DNA of 64,000 bases, from assembly GCA_903923905.1 (NCBI GenBank), contig CAIXZH010000115.1:1-64000 (forward strand), read 5' to 3'. This DNA is from an uncultured Bacteroidia bacterium (GTDB lineage Bacteria; Bacteroidota; Bacteroidia; Bacteroidales; Prolixibacteraceae). The notes under the pieces were generated by a model. That model saw only the letters and a program-made list of their open reading frames with translations, was not told the origin of the DNA and did not search any database. The position numbers and the translations under genes are program-made. Below are positions 36,653-47,018 of this stretch, piece by piece (position 1 is the first letter of the stretch; every line of letters begins with the position of its first letter).

Positions 36653-38684
36653 TTCTTTCCCTGAGATAATCATAAAATGCCAATTGAGATTTTACATGAG
36701 GCAATTTATCCTGATTTTTAATAACATTATTCAGGTCGTTATCGAGAATCCTGGCGGCTGTATTATCCTGCCATTGCAAATTGAAAAAATCGATCAGCTC
36801 TTCTTTGATTTCCTGATCATAAATAGGTACAGCCACTTCCACTCTTCTGTCAAGATTACGAGTCATAAAGTCTGAAGACGAAATATAAACTTTTTCCTCT
36901 CCTCCATTCAAAAAATAGAATAACCTCGAATGCTCCAGATACCTGTCTATCATTCCAATTGCAGGAATATCCAGCTTCCCATCCGAATTAGAAGTAAACA
37001 TCGAAAACATCCCCCTGATGTTTAGCCTGACATCCACACCACATCTTGCTGCCTCCTCGATTCTGTTTATAATTTCAACGTCAACCATATTGTTACACTT
37101 CAAATAAATCCGTGCCTCAACTCCCGCCTTTGCATTGATTATCTCCTGTTTAATCATCGACACAATCTTTTTCCGCATAGTAAACGGTGAAACCAGTAAG
37201 TGTTGGAATCTGCTAATCTTGTAATTACGGTCAAAAAAATCAAAAACACGCGTAACTTCACGTGTAATATTAGGATCGGTAGTGCATAACAGTTGATCGG
37301 AGAATACTTTGGAAGTTACTTCATTAAAGTTGCCCGTGCCTACCAGTGCAAACTTCTTCGACTCCTTATCCTCTTTTCGCATTATCAGGCACAATTTGGA
37401 ATGCACTTTCAAACCAGGAACTCCCAAAATCACTTTTACATTTTCCTTATCCAACATATTTCCGTATTCAATATTATCCTGCTCGTTAAAGCGGGCCCGA
37501 AGTTCAAGTACAACAGTCACTTTTTTACCATTTCTTGCTGCATTAATTAATGCATTAATTACATGCGAATTATGAGCCATCCGGTAACCGGTAATTTTAA
37601 TTTCGGTAACTTTGGGGTCAATGGAGACTTCGCGCAATAAATCAATAAAATGGAAAAAAGAGTGATATGGGAAATGAAATAAAATGTCGCTTTTACTAAT
37701 GCTATTTAAATAGGTTTGACCATGCACTATTTTTTTATGTCTGACCGGACTAATGGGTTTATAGTAAAGATGTTCGGCTCCAACAAGCGGGAATCCCATA
37801 AAATCCTTAAAATTATGAATTCTGCTTCCCCCAATTACCACATCCTCCTTCTTAAAATTCAGTTTAGTAAGCAGAAAAGAGAGTAAATTATCCGGAATCT
37901 CCTTTTCGTGAACGAAGCGTACAAGGGCACTATTCCCACGTTTGACAATACTTTTTGCAACCAGCTTAACATAACTTTCAGCTACGTCGTCATCCAAATC
38001 AAGCTCTGCATCCCGGGTCAATTTGAAAATATAGGAACTAATTTTGTGATAATTAAACATATAAAAAGTGTCATCCAATTCATAACGAATGACATCTTCC
38101 AACAAAATAATATAAGTCGAATGATCATTTGAAGGAATAATAACAAATCTTGGAAGAGAGTCAGTCGGAACCTCAATGAGGGCATATTCTGATTTCTTGT
38201 TCTTGGCCATATCCACGGCAAGGTAAATTGCGTCGTCACTCAGCAGGGGTATCTTAGATCCCTTTTTGAGGATTATCGGCATTATCCGGGGTCGGACTTC
38301 TCTTTTAAAATATCGTGTTACAAACTCACCCTGTTCAGGGCTAAGTTGGTTTTCATTCACAATAAAAATATTCTCTGCTGCCAATTCCTCCAATATCTGA
38401 TTATATGTTCTCTCAAACCGATTACTTTGTTCGATGACAATATCCTCAATTTGTGTCAACACTTCACGCGGATTTCCACCCTCGGCAAGTGTCAGTTGTC
38501 CAACCATTGCAAGACGTCTTAAAATAGCCACACGAACACGGAAGAACTCATCCAAATTGTTGGAATATATCCCCAGAAATTTAAGCCTCTCGATCAGAGG
38601 AACTTCTTGTCTGGATGCTTCCTGAAGAACCCGTTCATTAAAGGACAACCAGCTTATTTCTTTACTTCTAAATTGTGTACTCAT
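36639..38684 (-). CDS. ppk1: Polyphosphate kinase 1
   Basis: The 681-residue enzyme makes polyphosphate from ATP. ISWLSFNERVLQEA opens the N-terminal domain, and the two catalytic His lie in the GLKVHSKLCLIMRK and LEHSRLFYF motifs. YISSSDFMTRNLDRRVEVAV is the ATP/phosphate-binding end. The longest frame starts at a TTG; ATG 38684 is the better start. It is followed by, and overlaps, the HEAT-like gene. Confidence 0.95.
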   Translation of the reverse strand: MSTQFRSKEISWLSFNERVLQEASRQEVPLIERLKFLGIYSNNLDEFFRVRVAILRRLAMVGQLTLAEGGNPREVLTQIEDIVIEQSNRFERTYNQILEELAAENIFIVNENQLSPEQGEFVTRYFKREVRPRIMPIILKKGSKIPLLSDDAIYLAVDMAKNKKSEYALIEVPTDSLPRFVIIPSNDHSTYIILLEDVIRYELDDTFYMFNYHKISSYIFKLTRDAELDLDDDVAESYVKLVAKSIVKRGNSALVRFVHEKEIPDNLLSFLLTKLNFKKEDVVIGGSRIHNFKDFMGFPLVGAEHLYYKPISPVRHKKIVHGQTYLNSISKSDILFHFPYHSFFHFIDLLREVSIDPKVTEIKITGYRMAHNSHVINALINAARNGKKVTVVLELRARFNEQDNIEYGNMLDKENVKVILGVPGLKVHSKLCLIMRKEDKESKKFALVGTGNFNEVTSKVFSDQLLCTTDPNITREVTRVFDFFDRNYKISRFQHLLVSPFTMRKKIVSMIKQEIINAKAGVEARIYLKCNNMVDVEIINRIEEAARCGVDVRLNIRGMFSMFTSNSDGKLDIPAIGMIDRYLEHSRLFYFLNGGEEKVYISSSDFMTRNLDRRVEVAVPIYDQEIKEELIDFFNLQWQDNTAARILDNDLNNVIKNQDKLPHVKSQLAFYDYLRERNVRD

Positions 38685-38780
38685 GACGTTTGATCCCAAT
38701 TATAATTGTATAAAGATAAAAATTCATCAGCGATAAAATAAACACCAGGCTGAATTCTTGTTTGGCACTGTTTTTTCTTG

Positions 38781-38788
38781 TAAATTTG
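38781..38788 (+). promoter_or_regulatory. -7 promoter box for the TPR gene at 38811
   Basis: TAAATTTG fits TAnnTTTG, with TTG 20 bases upstream, and ends 22 bases before the ATG. This is one of the cleanest matches in the window. Confidence 0.6.
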
Positions 38789-38810
38789 ATGATATAACTG
38801 AAAGACAAAG

Positions 38811-41042
38811 ATGACGGGAAAAGAGTTAAAAGATAAATATACCCAAATTTGTAACCTGCTATCGGCAAGAAAATTAAAGCCGGCTTTCGATCTGCTGGAA
38901 AAATTAATTTCAGGAACCGGTCTGGCGGAGTTACATGAACAATATAGTAGCCTGGAGCAAAATTACAAATTTATGCTCAAATATACCGTTGAAGGAATCA
39001 ACGATCCCGAAAGGCAAAAGATTTACGAACATTTATTGATATCCACCTTCGAGCTCTCAGACATTACCTATGAGAACCTTCGGATGAAATTCTCACAAAC
39101 TATTGAATATCAGAAAAAAAGAGGATTTGCCAAGCACTTTATCACCAATTTGGAAAGTTTCTCCAATGATTTAGAGAAGTATTCTATACAAAAGGAACTC
39201 AGGACATTACTTAGTGATTCCTCCTCTGAATCTTCGGATATCTACCTGGATGCAGAGTTGCATTTACAAAAGATCTTCACTATATTTTACCATTTTTGGT
39301 TTGTTGACCGCCTAACAGGGGATGAAATTCAATTCCTTGGATCATTCCTCAGAAATGATTCTTCACCATCTTTCGAAAAATCAATGGTTATAACGGCTAT
39401 CACACTCAGCCTTATGCGATATTTCGATGAGCATAAAATCATTCTTCTTTTTAATGCCTGTGAAGATGAGGATGAGGAAGTAAGTCAAAGGGCATTAATC
39501 GGTCTGGTGATCGGGATTTATTATTACGATCAACGCATGCCTTTCTTCCATGCTATTACAGGCAGGTTACAAATCTTTATGGAAAATAAAAGATTCAGGT
39601 ATGGTTTTGAAAAAACGATTCTTCAATTTATCCGGAGTAAAGAAACCGAGAAAATACAGCGGAAGCTTCAGGATGAGATATTTCCGGAGATGATCAAACT
39701 TAGTCCAAATCTCCGAAACAAACTGAGCATTGAAAGCATGCTTGGGGAAGGATTAACTGAAGATAAGAATCCTGCCTGGCAGGAAATATTAAAAGATGCC
39801 CCCGGATTAATGGGGAAAATGGAAGAATTAACTGAAATGCAAATGGAAGGAGCAGATGTATTTTTAAGTTCATTTTTAATGCTTAAGCATTTCCCGTTCT
39901 TTAGTGAACTGGCAAATTGGTTTTTCCCGTTTACGCCTCAGCACCCCGAAATTTTAAGAAATCCAATCAATAAAGAATCCACCGAGGATCTTGCATTTAC
40001 GCAATTGATTATGAAATCTCCTATGCTTTGCAATTCAGATAAGTATTCATTTTATTTTAGTATTATGAATATTCCGCCTGATTATAAAAAGATGGTTTCC
40101 GATTCATTAAAAGCTGAAGCTGAGCAACTCGATGAAATTGCCAAGGATGGGTCATTCCTGACGCCAAATAAAAATGCTGAAATAATTATAAGTCAGTATA
40201 TTAGGGATATATATCGGTTCTTTAAGATTCATCCTCAACACGCTGATTTTGAAGATATATTTGCCTGGAAATTTGACTTTCATAATAAATTTGCCTTTTC
40301 AAAGCTATTGGGTGAGGACCAGAAGATGCAGCGAAATATTGCAGAGTTTAATTTTGCCAAGAATTATTTCCACGAAGCTGCCGATCTTTTTGAAATGCTT
40401 CTTCAGGAGACTGATGATGCTGAAATGCTTCAGAAATTAGCCTTTTGCTACCAAAAGATGGGTGATTATAAAAAAGCCCTGAATTCTTACCTGAGAGCTG
40501 ATTTGTTTGATCAAAATAAACTCTGGAACTATAAAAAAATTGCCCTATGCTACCGCAATTTAAAAAAATCGGCTAAAGCCCTTGAATACTATCAGCTTGC
40601 TGAGATCTTAGAGTCTGACAATTTAACTTTGCAGATTTCTATCGGACAATGTCAAATGGAGCTTAATCTTATTGAACAGGCGCTGAAGACCTATTATAAA
40701 GTTGAATACCTTTCTCCGGGAAATAAAAAAATATGGCGACCTATTGGCTGGTGCTTATTTCTGCTTGGCAGAATCGATCAGGCGGAGAAATATTATGATC
40801 GCTTAATAAGTGATCATCCAAACAAGTATGACCTGCTAAATATGGGTCATGTGCAATGGTGTCTGGGAAACAGAAAAACTGCACTCAAATATTACAAGAA
40901 AAGCATAAACGATTCTGACAGTTCTGAAAAAGATTTTATGGAAGCCTTTGACGAAGATGTTCAAAATCTTATCAAACAAGGTGTTAATCCTGATGATGTT
41001 CCAATAATGCTCGATCAGTTAAGATACTTTTTAGAGGATTAG
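38811..41042 (+). CDS. Large TPR protein
   Basis: The 743-residue protein has a long N-terminal helical part (residues about 1-500) without clear repeats, then at least four TPR units from about residue 510 (FNFAKNYFHEAADLFEMLLQ; AFCYQKMGDYKKALNSYLRA; CYRNLKKSAKALEYYQLAE; GWCLFLLGRIDQAEKYYDRL). No signal peptide or membrane segment, so cytoplasmic. I recall similar proteins only as Bacteroidota hypotheticals. Its stop overlaps that of the convergent PorP/SprF gene. Confidence 0.85.
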   Translation: MTGKELKDKYTQICNLLSARKLKPAFDLLEKLISGTGLAELHEQYSSLEQNYKFMLKYTVEGINDPERQKIYEHLLISTFELSDITYENLRMKFSQTIEYQKKRGFAKHFITNLESFSNDLEKYSIQKELRTLLSDSSSESSDIYLDAELHLQKIFTIFYHFWFVDRLTGDEIQFLGSFLRNDSSPSFEKSMVITAITLSLMRYFDEHKIILLFNACEDEDEEVSQRALIGLVIGIYYYDQRMPFFHAITGRLQIFMENKRFRYGFEKTILQFIRSKETEKIQRKLQDEIFPEMIKLSPNLRNKLSIESMLGEGLTEDKNPAWQEILKDAPGLMGKMEELTEMQMEGADVFLSSFLMLKHFPFFSELANWFFPFTPQHPEILRNPINKESTEDLAFTQLIMKSPMLCNSDKYSFYFSIMNIPPDYKKMVSDSLKAEAEQLDEIAKDGSFLTPNKNAEIIISQYIRDIYRFFKIHPQHADFEDIFAWKFDFHNKFAFSKLLGEDQKMQRNIAEFNFAKNYFHEAADLFEMLLQETDDAEMLQKLAFCYQKMGDYKKALNSYLRADLFDQNKLWNYKKIALCYRNLKKSAKALEYYQLAEILESDNLTLQISIGQCQMELNLIEQALKTYYKVEYLSPGNKKIWRPIGWCLFLLGRIDQAEKYYDRLISDHPNKYDLLNMGHVQWCLGNRKTALKYYKKSINDSDSSEKDFMEAFDEDVQNLIKQGVNPDDVPIMLDQLRYFLED

Positions 41043-42016
41043 AAGTATCTCGGGATGTTATGGCGCGCCCTTCGAATAGTGACAAAATCGTAACTGATCA
41101 TAAACTCATGTGTACCCGAATTAACCTGGGTTGGCCGGTAGGTCATCAGGTCATAGGAGTAGCCGAATTTGAGTTGGGGATTGACACTGAATTGAAAGAT
41201 AAGCCCGTATGAATTCTTGAACCTGTAGGCAGCGCCAACCCATACCCGGTCGTACAACAATAAATTTGCGGTAATATCTGTGTAACTTATGTAGAAAGGT
41301 GTATTTATTGCCCAACAGTGTAACAACGTTGGTTTGAATTTAATGATATCATTTATAAAAAACACATAACCACCCATTGCATAAAAATGGCGGACTTCGT
41401 GGTAGACATTCGCACCATCATCGCTTTTGACGCTGTTTTGTAATATTTTGGGAGACGAGGCTCCTAAAAAAAATCGGTCACTAAACCATAATATCCCTAC
41501 TCCCATATTTGGAAGAAACTTAAATTTAATATCATAGGCAAAAACCAAATCTGGATTTTGAATAATTGTCAAATCTGTAAGATTGGCCTGGTAGGTATTA
41601 AATCCCCCTTTTAATCCGAATGAGAGAAATTGATTGCCGGAAATCTTAACTCGAAAGGCGTAATCAGCATAAATCCCATTTTGTTTTACAGGACCCCAGG
41701 AATCATTTACAATTGAGAATCCAAGTCCAATATTGTATTTTGGAATTGGGCCCGAGATAGTCAATGTGTTAGTGTTTGGAGCGCCATCAAATCCGATCCA
41801 TTGAGCGCGAGAAAGACCCGTGAAATTTAGTATGTCTGTGATTCCGGCATAAGCAGGCTGAATAGTTAACAGGTTATTCATATACTGAGTATACACAGGA
41901 TCCTGTTGCCCAATACCACAAAATGGGATCCCCAATAAGATGCAAATTATTAAGCATAGTATCCTGACAGCTAATATCTGATTCCTTTTTCTCAAAATAA
42001 AACCTTTAATTATCAA
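41039..42016 (-). CDS. PorP/SprF-family outer-membrane protein (type IX secretion related)
   Basis: The mature protein (after about residue 37) starts QQDPVYTQYMNNLLTIQPAY, the PorP/SprF signature, followed by LSRAQWIGFDGAPNT and a beta-barrel ending LKFGYSYDLMTYRPTQVNSG. PorP/SprF proteins anchor T9SS-exported proteins or support gliding. The start is unclear: the longest frame begins at TTG 42016, and another TTG at 41995 would give a neater signal peptide (RKRNQILAVRIL). No gliding adhesin is adjacent. Confidence 0.88.
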   Translation of the reverse strand: MIIKGFILRKRNQILAVRILCLIICILLGIPFCGIGQQDPVYTQYMNNLLTIQPAYAGITDILNFTGLSRAQWIGFDGAPNTNTLTISGPIPKYNIGLGFSIVNDSWGPVKQNGIYADYAFRVKISGNQFLSFGLKGGFNTYQANLTDLTIIQNPDLVFAYDIKFKFLPNMGVGILWFSDRFFLGASSPKILQNSVKSDDGANVYHEVRHFYAMGGYVFFINDIIKFKPTLLHCWAINTPFYISYTDITANLLLYDRVWVGAAYRFKNSYGLIFQFSVNPQLKFGYSYDLMTYRPTQVNSGTHEFMISYDFVTIRRARHNIPRYF

Positions 42017-42029
42017 ATATAGTGATAAA

Positions 42030-42191
42030 ATGAGTGAATTAGTCTTGATTATTAGTAGTTTATTCGGAGTCTACAGAATCTTGAGCAAATTTGTTTGGAT
42101 CCAAAGCCGTTTAAGATTCAAGGAAGTTTATTACGTAAAAATTGGCCAGGTTTCAATTCGAAATTCATTGTTAAATTATTCGAGAATTTAA
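42030..42191 (+). CDS. Possible small membrane-protein ORF, 53 residues
   Basis: ATG 42030 opens 53 codons with a hydrophobic start (MSELVLIISSLFGVYRIL) and a basic tail. There is no visible ribosome-binding site and no recognised motif. It may be chance. Confidence 0.2.
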   Translation: MSELVLIISSLFGVYRILSKFVWIQSRLRFKEVYYVKIGQVSIRNSLLNYSRI

Positions 42192-42332
42192 CATAGCGAA
42201 CTGCTCTCAGAAATATTTTTCAGTCTCTGCCAGTGTTACTATTAACCATCAATTGAAGGAAATATTACGACATTACCTGGAGGTAGATTGCAAATAATAG
42301 TTGACAGCGTATATTGGGGTTGGTACAAAGCA

Positions 42333-42360
42333 AAAGGGGAGATTTGCAATACTCCCCTTT
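42333..42360 (-). terminator. Terminator of the ATP-grasp / exporter operon
   Basis: A perfect 9-bp stem (AAAGGGGAG / CTCCCCTTT, 10-base loop) lies 53 bp past the ATP-grasp stop on the minus strand and ends with TTTTGC in that direction. Confidence 0.7.
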
Positions 42361-42412
42361 AAAACGAAACTTTCTTAACCAGTTATTCTAAGCATCCTCT
42401 CACGGTACTTAT

Positions 42413-43339
42413 TTAATTATTCATTATCAACCATTTTGCAATGCTTGATGATATATCATTACCTTTTATATCTTCGACCCATTGGTATTGCCCAATTGGG
42501 TTTAAGGAATCAAAAAACCATTCATAATCGTCAGTCACAATGAAATCAAAAACGCCATGCGTAAGATTAAGCTCGTTCATTATCTGAATTGCCCTAATTT
42601 TAATTTCTTTAGGAGGGTGTATTTCAGTATAATTATTTGTGACACTTTCTATGATTTTGCCATCCTTGTCAACTTTTGCCCTAATTTTACCTATGAAGTA
42701 TTCTTTGCCTACCACACTACATCTCACCAGATAACTGTTCCTGGTTAGAGGACAGTTAATTTCGGACTTAATCTCAGACGTTGATATATTTAATTTACTG
42801 CCGCAATTTCCACTGCAATCTCCAATGGATTTTTCTATACATCCCTGATCCATAAGCTCAAGCAAACGATCTTTCTTTGTTTCAAAAAAACTATTAAGGT
42901 AATTAATGTCGTTTGAGCAAATATAAGAAGGCCATTTTAATCCGGTATTCCTGGAAATAACAAATTGACTGAACTGATTCTCGTTATAAAAGTCCTGATA
43001 GAAATTCAACCATTTGGTTGATTCCAGGGAAGAAAAAAGTCCCCCAAGTGTTTTATTCCATTTCTCTTTCCAAATCAAATAATTCGGATCCTTAGTGGTT
43101 CCATTTTCAATGAATTGGTCAAAATATGTACTGCTGTTCCACACTGCGTCAATTTGGTTTGTCGAGAAACTGCAATTAGGAGCTTCTATTCTAAATGAGT
43201 TTTCTTCTATTCGGACAAGAATAGATTTTGCTGAATCGACATCAAGATTCAATCTTGAATATTCTGCTTCATTTTGTTGCAGAATTGATTCAACACGATC
43301 TGCATGCTGATCACCTTTGTCCGATAATATCAATATCAT
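42413..43339 (-). CDS. ATP-grasp RiPP maturase (graspetide/MvdD-like peptide ligase)
   Basis: The 308-residue protein opens MILILSDKGDQHADRVESIL with the pre-ATP-grasp domain of the MvdC/MvdD/TgmB/GwsG group (IDAVWNSSTYFD, STKWLNFY). The ATP-grasp fold is seen in NSYLVRCSVVGKEYFIGKIR and the metal-binding end DSLNPIGQYQWVEDI. Such enzymes form ester or amide crosslinks in peptides. An insertion with several Cys (GCIEKSIGDCSGNCG) is unusual. It is the last gene of the exporter operon. No radical-SAM/SPASM partner is present, unlike classic grasp-with-spasm loci. Confidence 0.82.
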   Translation of the reverse strand: MILILSDKGDQHADRVESILQQNEAEYSRLNLDVDSAKSILVRIEENSFRIEAPNCSFSTNQIDAVWNSSTYFDQFIENGTTKDPNYLIWKEKWNKTLGGLFSSLESTKWLNFYQDFYNENQFSQFVISRNTGLKWPSYICSNDINYLNSFFETKKDRLLELMDQGCIEKSIGDCSGNCGSKLNISTSEIKSEINCPLTRNSYLVRCSVVGKEYFIGKIRAKVDKDGKIIESVTNNYTEIHPPKEIKIRAIQIMNELNLTHGVFDFIVTDDYEWFFDSLNPIGQYQWVEDIKGNDISSSIAKWLIMNN

Positions 43340-43444
43340 TTCCTTTAAAGCGTAAAAATTTGTAACTGGTCATGCTTTGAATCCTTTCCTGAATTCTAGT
43401 GTTTATAGGAAAGAATTAACAAATGTTACCCTATTTCGGATACC

Positions 43445-44758
43445 TTATTTCCCATTATCTAAAAACGCCCTTAAAGGATTGATCAACCGGGTAATTAATC
43501 GCATTTCTTTGGTAATAATCTCGGCAGTTCCATCCATTTGCTGGATGAACTTTAGATTTTCCCGGTGATAGGATGAGGACATTCCATTTGAAAGCTCAAT
43601 TTCAGCAATATAACCTCTTGAATCCGGAACCAGTGATATCGACCTTATAACTCCTTTTAACATCCCATACTCCATGTAAGGGAACCCGCTTAATTTCAAA
43701 TTTACCCTTTGTCCAACTTCAACTTTTCCAAACCCCGATGGTGGTATTACTGCTTTTGCAATTATTGCAGAAGGTTCAATCGGTATAATAGTTGCAATCA
43801 ATTCACCTGTTTTGACCTCCTGATTGATACTCCATATCGAAGTAAAGGTCAATTTTCCTTTGATAGGGCTATAAACCAAATATTTTTCTTCCCATTGATG
43901 AATTGCATTTTCAAGATTCTGCTTCGATTCGTCCAGCAATAACCGAAAATCTGATAACTCTTTTTGATATTGCATTTCCAATTCAACCCGATTTGACTGC
44001 ATTTGTAAAATTGAAGACTCAGTTTCTCTAAGTACAGCTTCATAACCAACAACAGCGGACTTTTTTGAAAGAAAAACCTGACGTGATTTGTCATATTCCG
44101 CTTCGCTGTTTATTTTTTTTAAATAAAGGGAAGAATCGCGGAGAAAACTTTTTTCAGATAAGACCAGATCATTTCGCTGAATTTCCATTTGATGCAATAA
44201 AGCCTGGTAATACTCCTGGTGCTTAATTATTTGCTTTTTGATTAATTCAATCTTTTGAGGAAGAAAGTTTTGGCTAAGATATTGTTTAAAATTATTCCGG
44301 TTTTTCAAAAATGGGCCGTAAGTGGTCAGCAACTCACCCAGGATAAGATGTTCTGATAAATCAATTGCAAAAACCTGATTATCCCAATCCTGAATTCGTG
44401 AACAATCTGCCAACTCTTTTTTAAGTACTAGATAATGAGAGAAATCGGTGGGATTGTTGATCAAAGCTATGTTTCCTTTCTCCTCAATATTCTGGCCGTC
44501 TATTGCAAATAGCCGGTCAATTTTCCCGGTAGATTTGCTGATTAATGAAACAGGTGGATTTTTTGTTGTTAATACCATAGGAGCACTGATGATCTCAGGC
44601 GATTTGAAATAATAACTTCCGACAACCAGAATTGCAAATACAATAAAAATAATAGTCAACCCCCACCGGATGACATGATTTGGAATAGATGACATAATAT
44701 CCTGGACCTCTTCACTATGAGTTTCCAAATAAGTCTCTAAATTTGATTTCTCTGTCAT
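43445..44758 (-). CDS. HlyD-family membrane-fusion protein
   Basis: The 437-residue adaptor has one N-terminal membrane helix (about residues 31-51), a biotinyl-lipoyl-like first half (SKSTGKIDRLFAIDGQNIEE), a long coiled coil (residues about 165-300), and a C-terminal beta domain (YSPIKGKLTFTSIWSINQEV). It would link the C39 exporter in the inner membrane to an outer-membrane channel. It starts 43 bp after the ABC transporter gene in the same operon. Confidence 0.92.
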   Translation of the reverse strand: MTEKSNLETYLETHSEEVQDIMSSIPNHVIRWGLTIIFIVFAILVVGSYYFKSPEIISAPMVLTTKNPPVSLISKSTGKIDRLFAIDGQNIEEKGNIALINNPTDFSHYLVLKKELADCSRIQDWDNQVFAIDLSEHLILGELLTTYGPFLKNRNNFKQYLSQNFLPQKIELIKKQIIKHQEYYQALLHQMEIQRNDLVLSEKSFLRDSSLYLKKINSEAEYDKSRQVFLSKKSAVVGYEAVLRETESSILQMQSNRVELEMQYQKELSDFRLLLDESKQNLENAIHQWEEKYLVYSPIKGKLTFTSIWSINQEVKTGELIATIIPIEPSAIIAKAVIPPSGFGKVEVGQRVNLKLSGFPYMEYGMLKGVIRSISLVPDSRGYIAEIELSNGMSSSYHRENLKFIQQMDGTAEIITKEMRLITRLINPLRAFLDNGK

Positions 44759-44801
44759 GATGATACTTAGTGATTCAATAAAGTATTTTATCGAACTGAA
44801 A

Positions 44802-47018
44802 TTAATTGCCTAGTTCAAGCTGGTCTTTAATAAGTTTAAAATAGACTCCCTTTTCTTCAACCAGCTCTGTATGTGTTCCTTTCTCAACAATCACACCTTC
44901 CTCCAAAACAATGATTTGGTCTGCATTTTTAACGGTACTTAATCGATGTGCCACAACTATTACAGTTCGGTTTTTAAAAAACTGAATCAGGTTCTGCATT
45001 ATTATCAACTCATTTTTAGCATCCAGCGCATTGGTTGCCTCATCGAAAAAGAGATAATCAGGGTTCTTGTATATCGATCTGGCAATCAGAATCCGTTGCT
45101 TTTGACCTGTACTTAATCCATGTCCATCACTGCCAATTCTGGTGGCATAACCCAATGGAAGTGATTCAATAAAAGATCCGATATTAGAAGAATTAACCGC
45201 GCTTTCAATCTTACCAGAATCGGGAATTTCATCTCCAATACCAATGTTACCGGCAATAGAATCGGAAAAAATAAAGCCCTCCTGCAATACTACTCCACAA
45301 CTTTTACGCCATTGCTGCTGACTGTAGCGATCCAGATTAACTCCACCCAACGATATATCTCCTTCAACAGGTTTATAGAAGCCAAGAATCAGTTTTACAA
45401 GTGTACTTTTTCCACTTCCGCTGGATCCCACTATGGCAGTAATCTTATTCGCGGGGACCACAAGATTAATATCCTTCAAAACCTTTGGAGATCCAGGGCC
45501 TTCATATTGAAAAGTAACGTTTTTCAAGACAATATCTTTCCCCTGGGGTATCTGGTTTATTTGCATTTTACCTGGATCTTCCTCATCTTCTTTATTGTTA
45601 ATTTCGCCTAATCTTTCCAAAGATATTTTAGCATCCTGCGCTGACTGTACAAAACCAATAAACAATTGAATAGGTGCATTTAACTGCCCGATAATGTACT
45701 GTACAGCCATCATCATCCCAAGAGTCATATCTCCGGAAACAACAGCCCTGGCAGTCATGAAAGAGATAATAATGTCCTTGGTCTGATTTATAAAAGTTCC
45801 TCCGACCATCTGGTTCTGATTAAGAAGAAGCCCTTTAATATTTACTTTATATAATTTAGCCTGTATCCGCTCCCATTCCCAGCGTTTTTGTTTTTCACAA
45901 TTATTAAGTTTTATATCAGCCATTCCTGTGATCAATTGAACAATATTACTTTGATTTGCAGATGCTTGCTGAAAGCGCTTGTAGTCAAGTGTTCTGCGCT
46001 TTTTAAGGAATAGCAAAACCCATCCGATATAAAGGATACTTCCAATAAAAAATACCAGCAGGATACCCGGATGATAGGTGGCCATTATAACAGTATAAAT
46101 CACCAAAGTAATGGTAGCAAACAAGATATTGACAAGTGAATTGGTAAGAAAAGTCTGAATTCTACTGTGATCACCCATTCGTTGCATGATATCTCCTATC
46201 ATCCTGGAATCAAAGAATGAAATTGGTAATCGCATCAGTTTGATCAGAAAATCGGAGATCAGGGAAATACTAACTCTGGTAGTGACATGCAGCATAATCC
46301 AGTTTCGGATCATCTCATTGGCTGTCTGGCCGAAAGTCAGCACTAGTTGAGCAATTAATACCAATCCAATAAAACTCAAGTCACTGTTGCCTATGCCGTA
46401 ATCAACAATCGATTGGGTCAGGAATGGGAAAATCATGCTCACAAAACTTCCTGTTAACATCCCAAGAAGCAGTTGAATAATGAATTTACGATATGGCCGT
46501 AAATAGCTAAATAAGTAACTATATCGTTTTACATTCTCGTTTTCAGGCTCTTCATTATAAAACCCGGGAGACGGCTCTATCAACAACGCCACACCTTCCT
46601 TGCTGTGCTCGGACCAACAATTTAAAAACTCAGACTTACTATATTTTAACAGGCCTTGCGCCGGATCTGCTATATGAACAACATCGCCTTTACCCTTTTT
46701 CCCTGAGAAAAGTGTGAACTTTCCTTTTCGGGTAATTGAAGTAACGACTACAAAATGATTTTGTTTCCAATGGACAATACATGGGAGCGACACTTCATCT
46801 CTAAGCTGTTCCCATGTTATGCGCACACCTCTGGTTCTAAACCCTAAATTCTCGGCAGCGTCGCTAAGACTCAGCATTGATATGCCTTCACGGGTCGTGT
46901 GCGAAAGGTTTCGCACCTGCTGCAGTGAATAACTCCGACCAAAATACTTTGCAATCATGCGCAAGCAGGAAGGCCCGCAGTCCATAGCGTCAAGTTGCCT
47001 GAAAAAAGGAAATTGCAT
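44802..47018 (-). CDS. Peptidase-containing ABC exporter (C39 PCAT)
   Basis: The 738-residue protein has three parts. Residues 1-150 are a C39 peptidase with catalytic Cys14 (DCGPSC), His88 (NHFVVV) and Asp118 (ADPAQG), all intact. Residues about 170-450 are a six-helix ABC membrane domain. The ATPase has Walker A GSSGSGKST, signature LSTGQKQRI and Walker B YLFFDEATNALD. PCATs cut a leader after Gly-Gly and export the core. The likely substrate is the divergent peptide gene at 47365. Confidence 0.95.
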   Translation of the reverse strand: MQFPFFRQLDAMDCGPSCLRMIAKYFGRSYSLQQVRNLSHTTREGISMLSLSDAAENLGFRTRGVRITWEQLRDEVSLPCIVHWKQNHFVVVTSITRKGKFTLFSGKKGKGDVVHIADPAQGLLKYSKSEFLNCWSEHSKEGVALLIEPSPGFYNEEPENENVKRYSYLFSYLRPYRKFIIQLLLGMLTGSFVSMIFPFLTQSIVDYGIGNSDLSFIGLVLIAQLVLTFGQTANEMIRNWIMLHVTTRVSISLISDFLIKLMRLPISFFDSRMIGDIMQRMGDHSRIQTFLTNSLVNILFATITLVIYTVIMATYHPGILLVFFIGSILYIGWVLLFLKKRRTLDYKRFQQASANQSNIVQLITGMADIKLNNCEKQKRWEWERIQAKLYKVNIKGLLLNQNQMVGGTFINQTKDIIISFMTARAVVSGDMTLGMMMAVQYIIGQLNAPIQLFIGFVQSAQDAKISLERLGEINNKEDEEDPGKMQINQIPQGKDIVLKNVTFQYEGPGSPKVLKDINLVVPANKITAIVGSSGSGKSTLVKLILGFYKPVEGDISLGGVNLDRYSQQQWRKSCGVVLQEGFIFSDSIAGNIGIGDEIPDSGKIESAVNSSNIGSFIESLPLGYATRIGSDGHGLSTGQKQRILIARSIYKNPDYLFFDEATNALDAKNELIIMQNLIQFFKNRTVIVVAHRLSTVKNADQIIVLEEGVIVEKGTHTELVEEKGVYFKLIKDQLELGN

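Larger units (their letters stand above)
42017..42412. other. 396-bp intergenic region
   Basis: This holds a terminator hairpin (42333-42360) and one possible 53-residue ORF on the plus strand (42030-42191). Nothing else was recognised. Confidence 0.5.
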
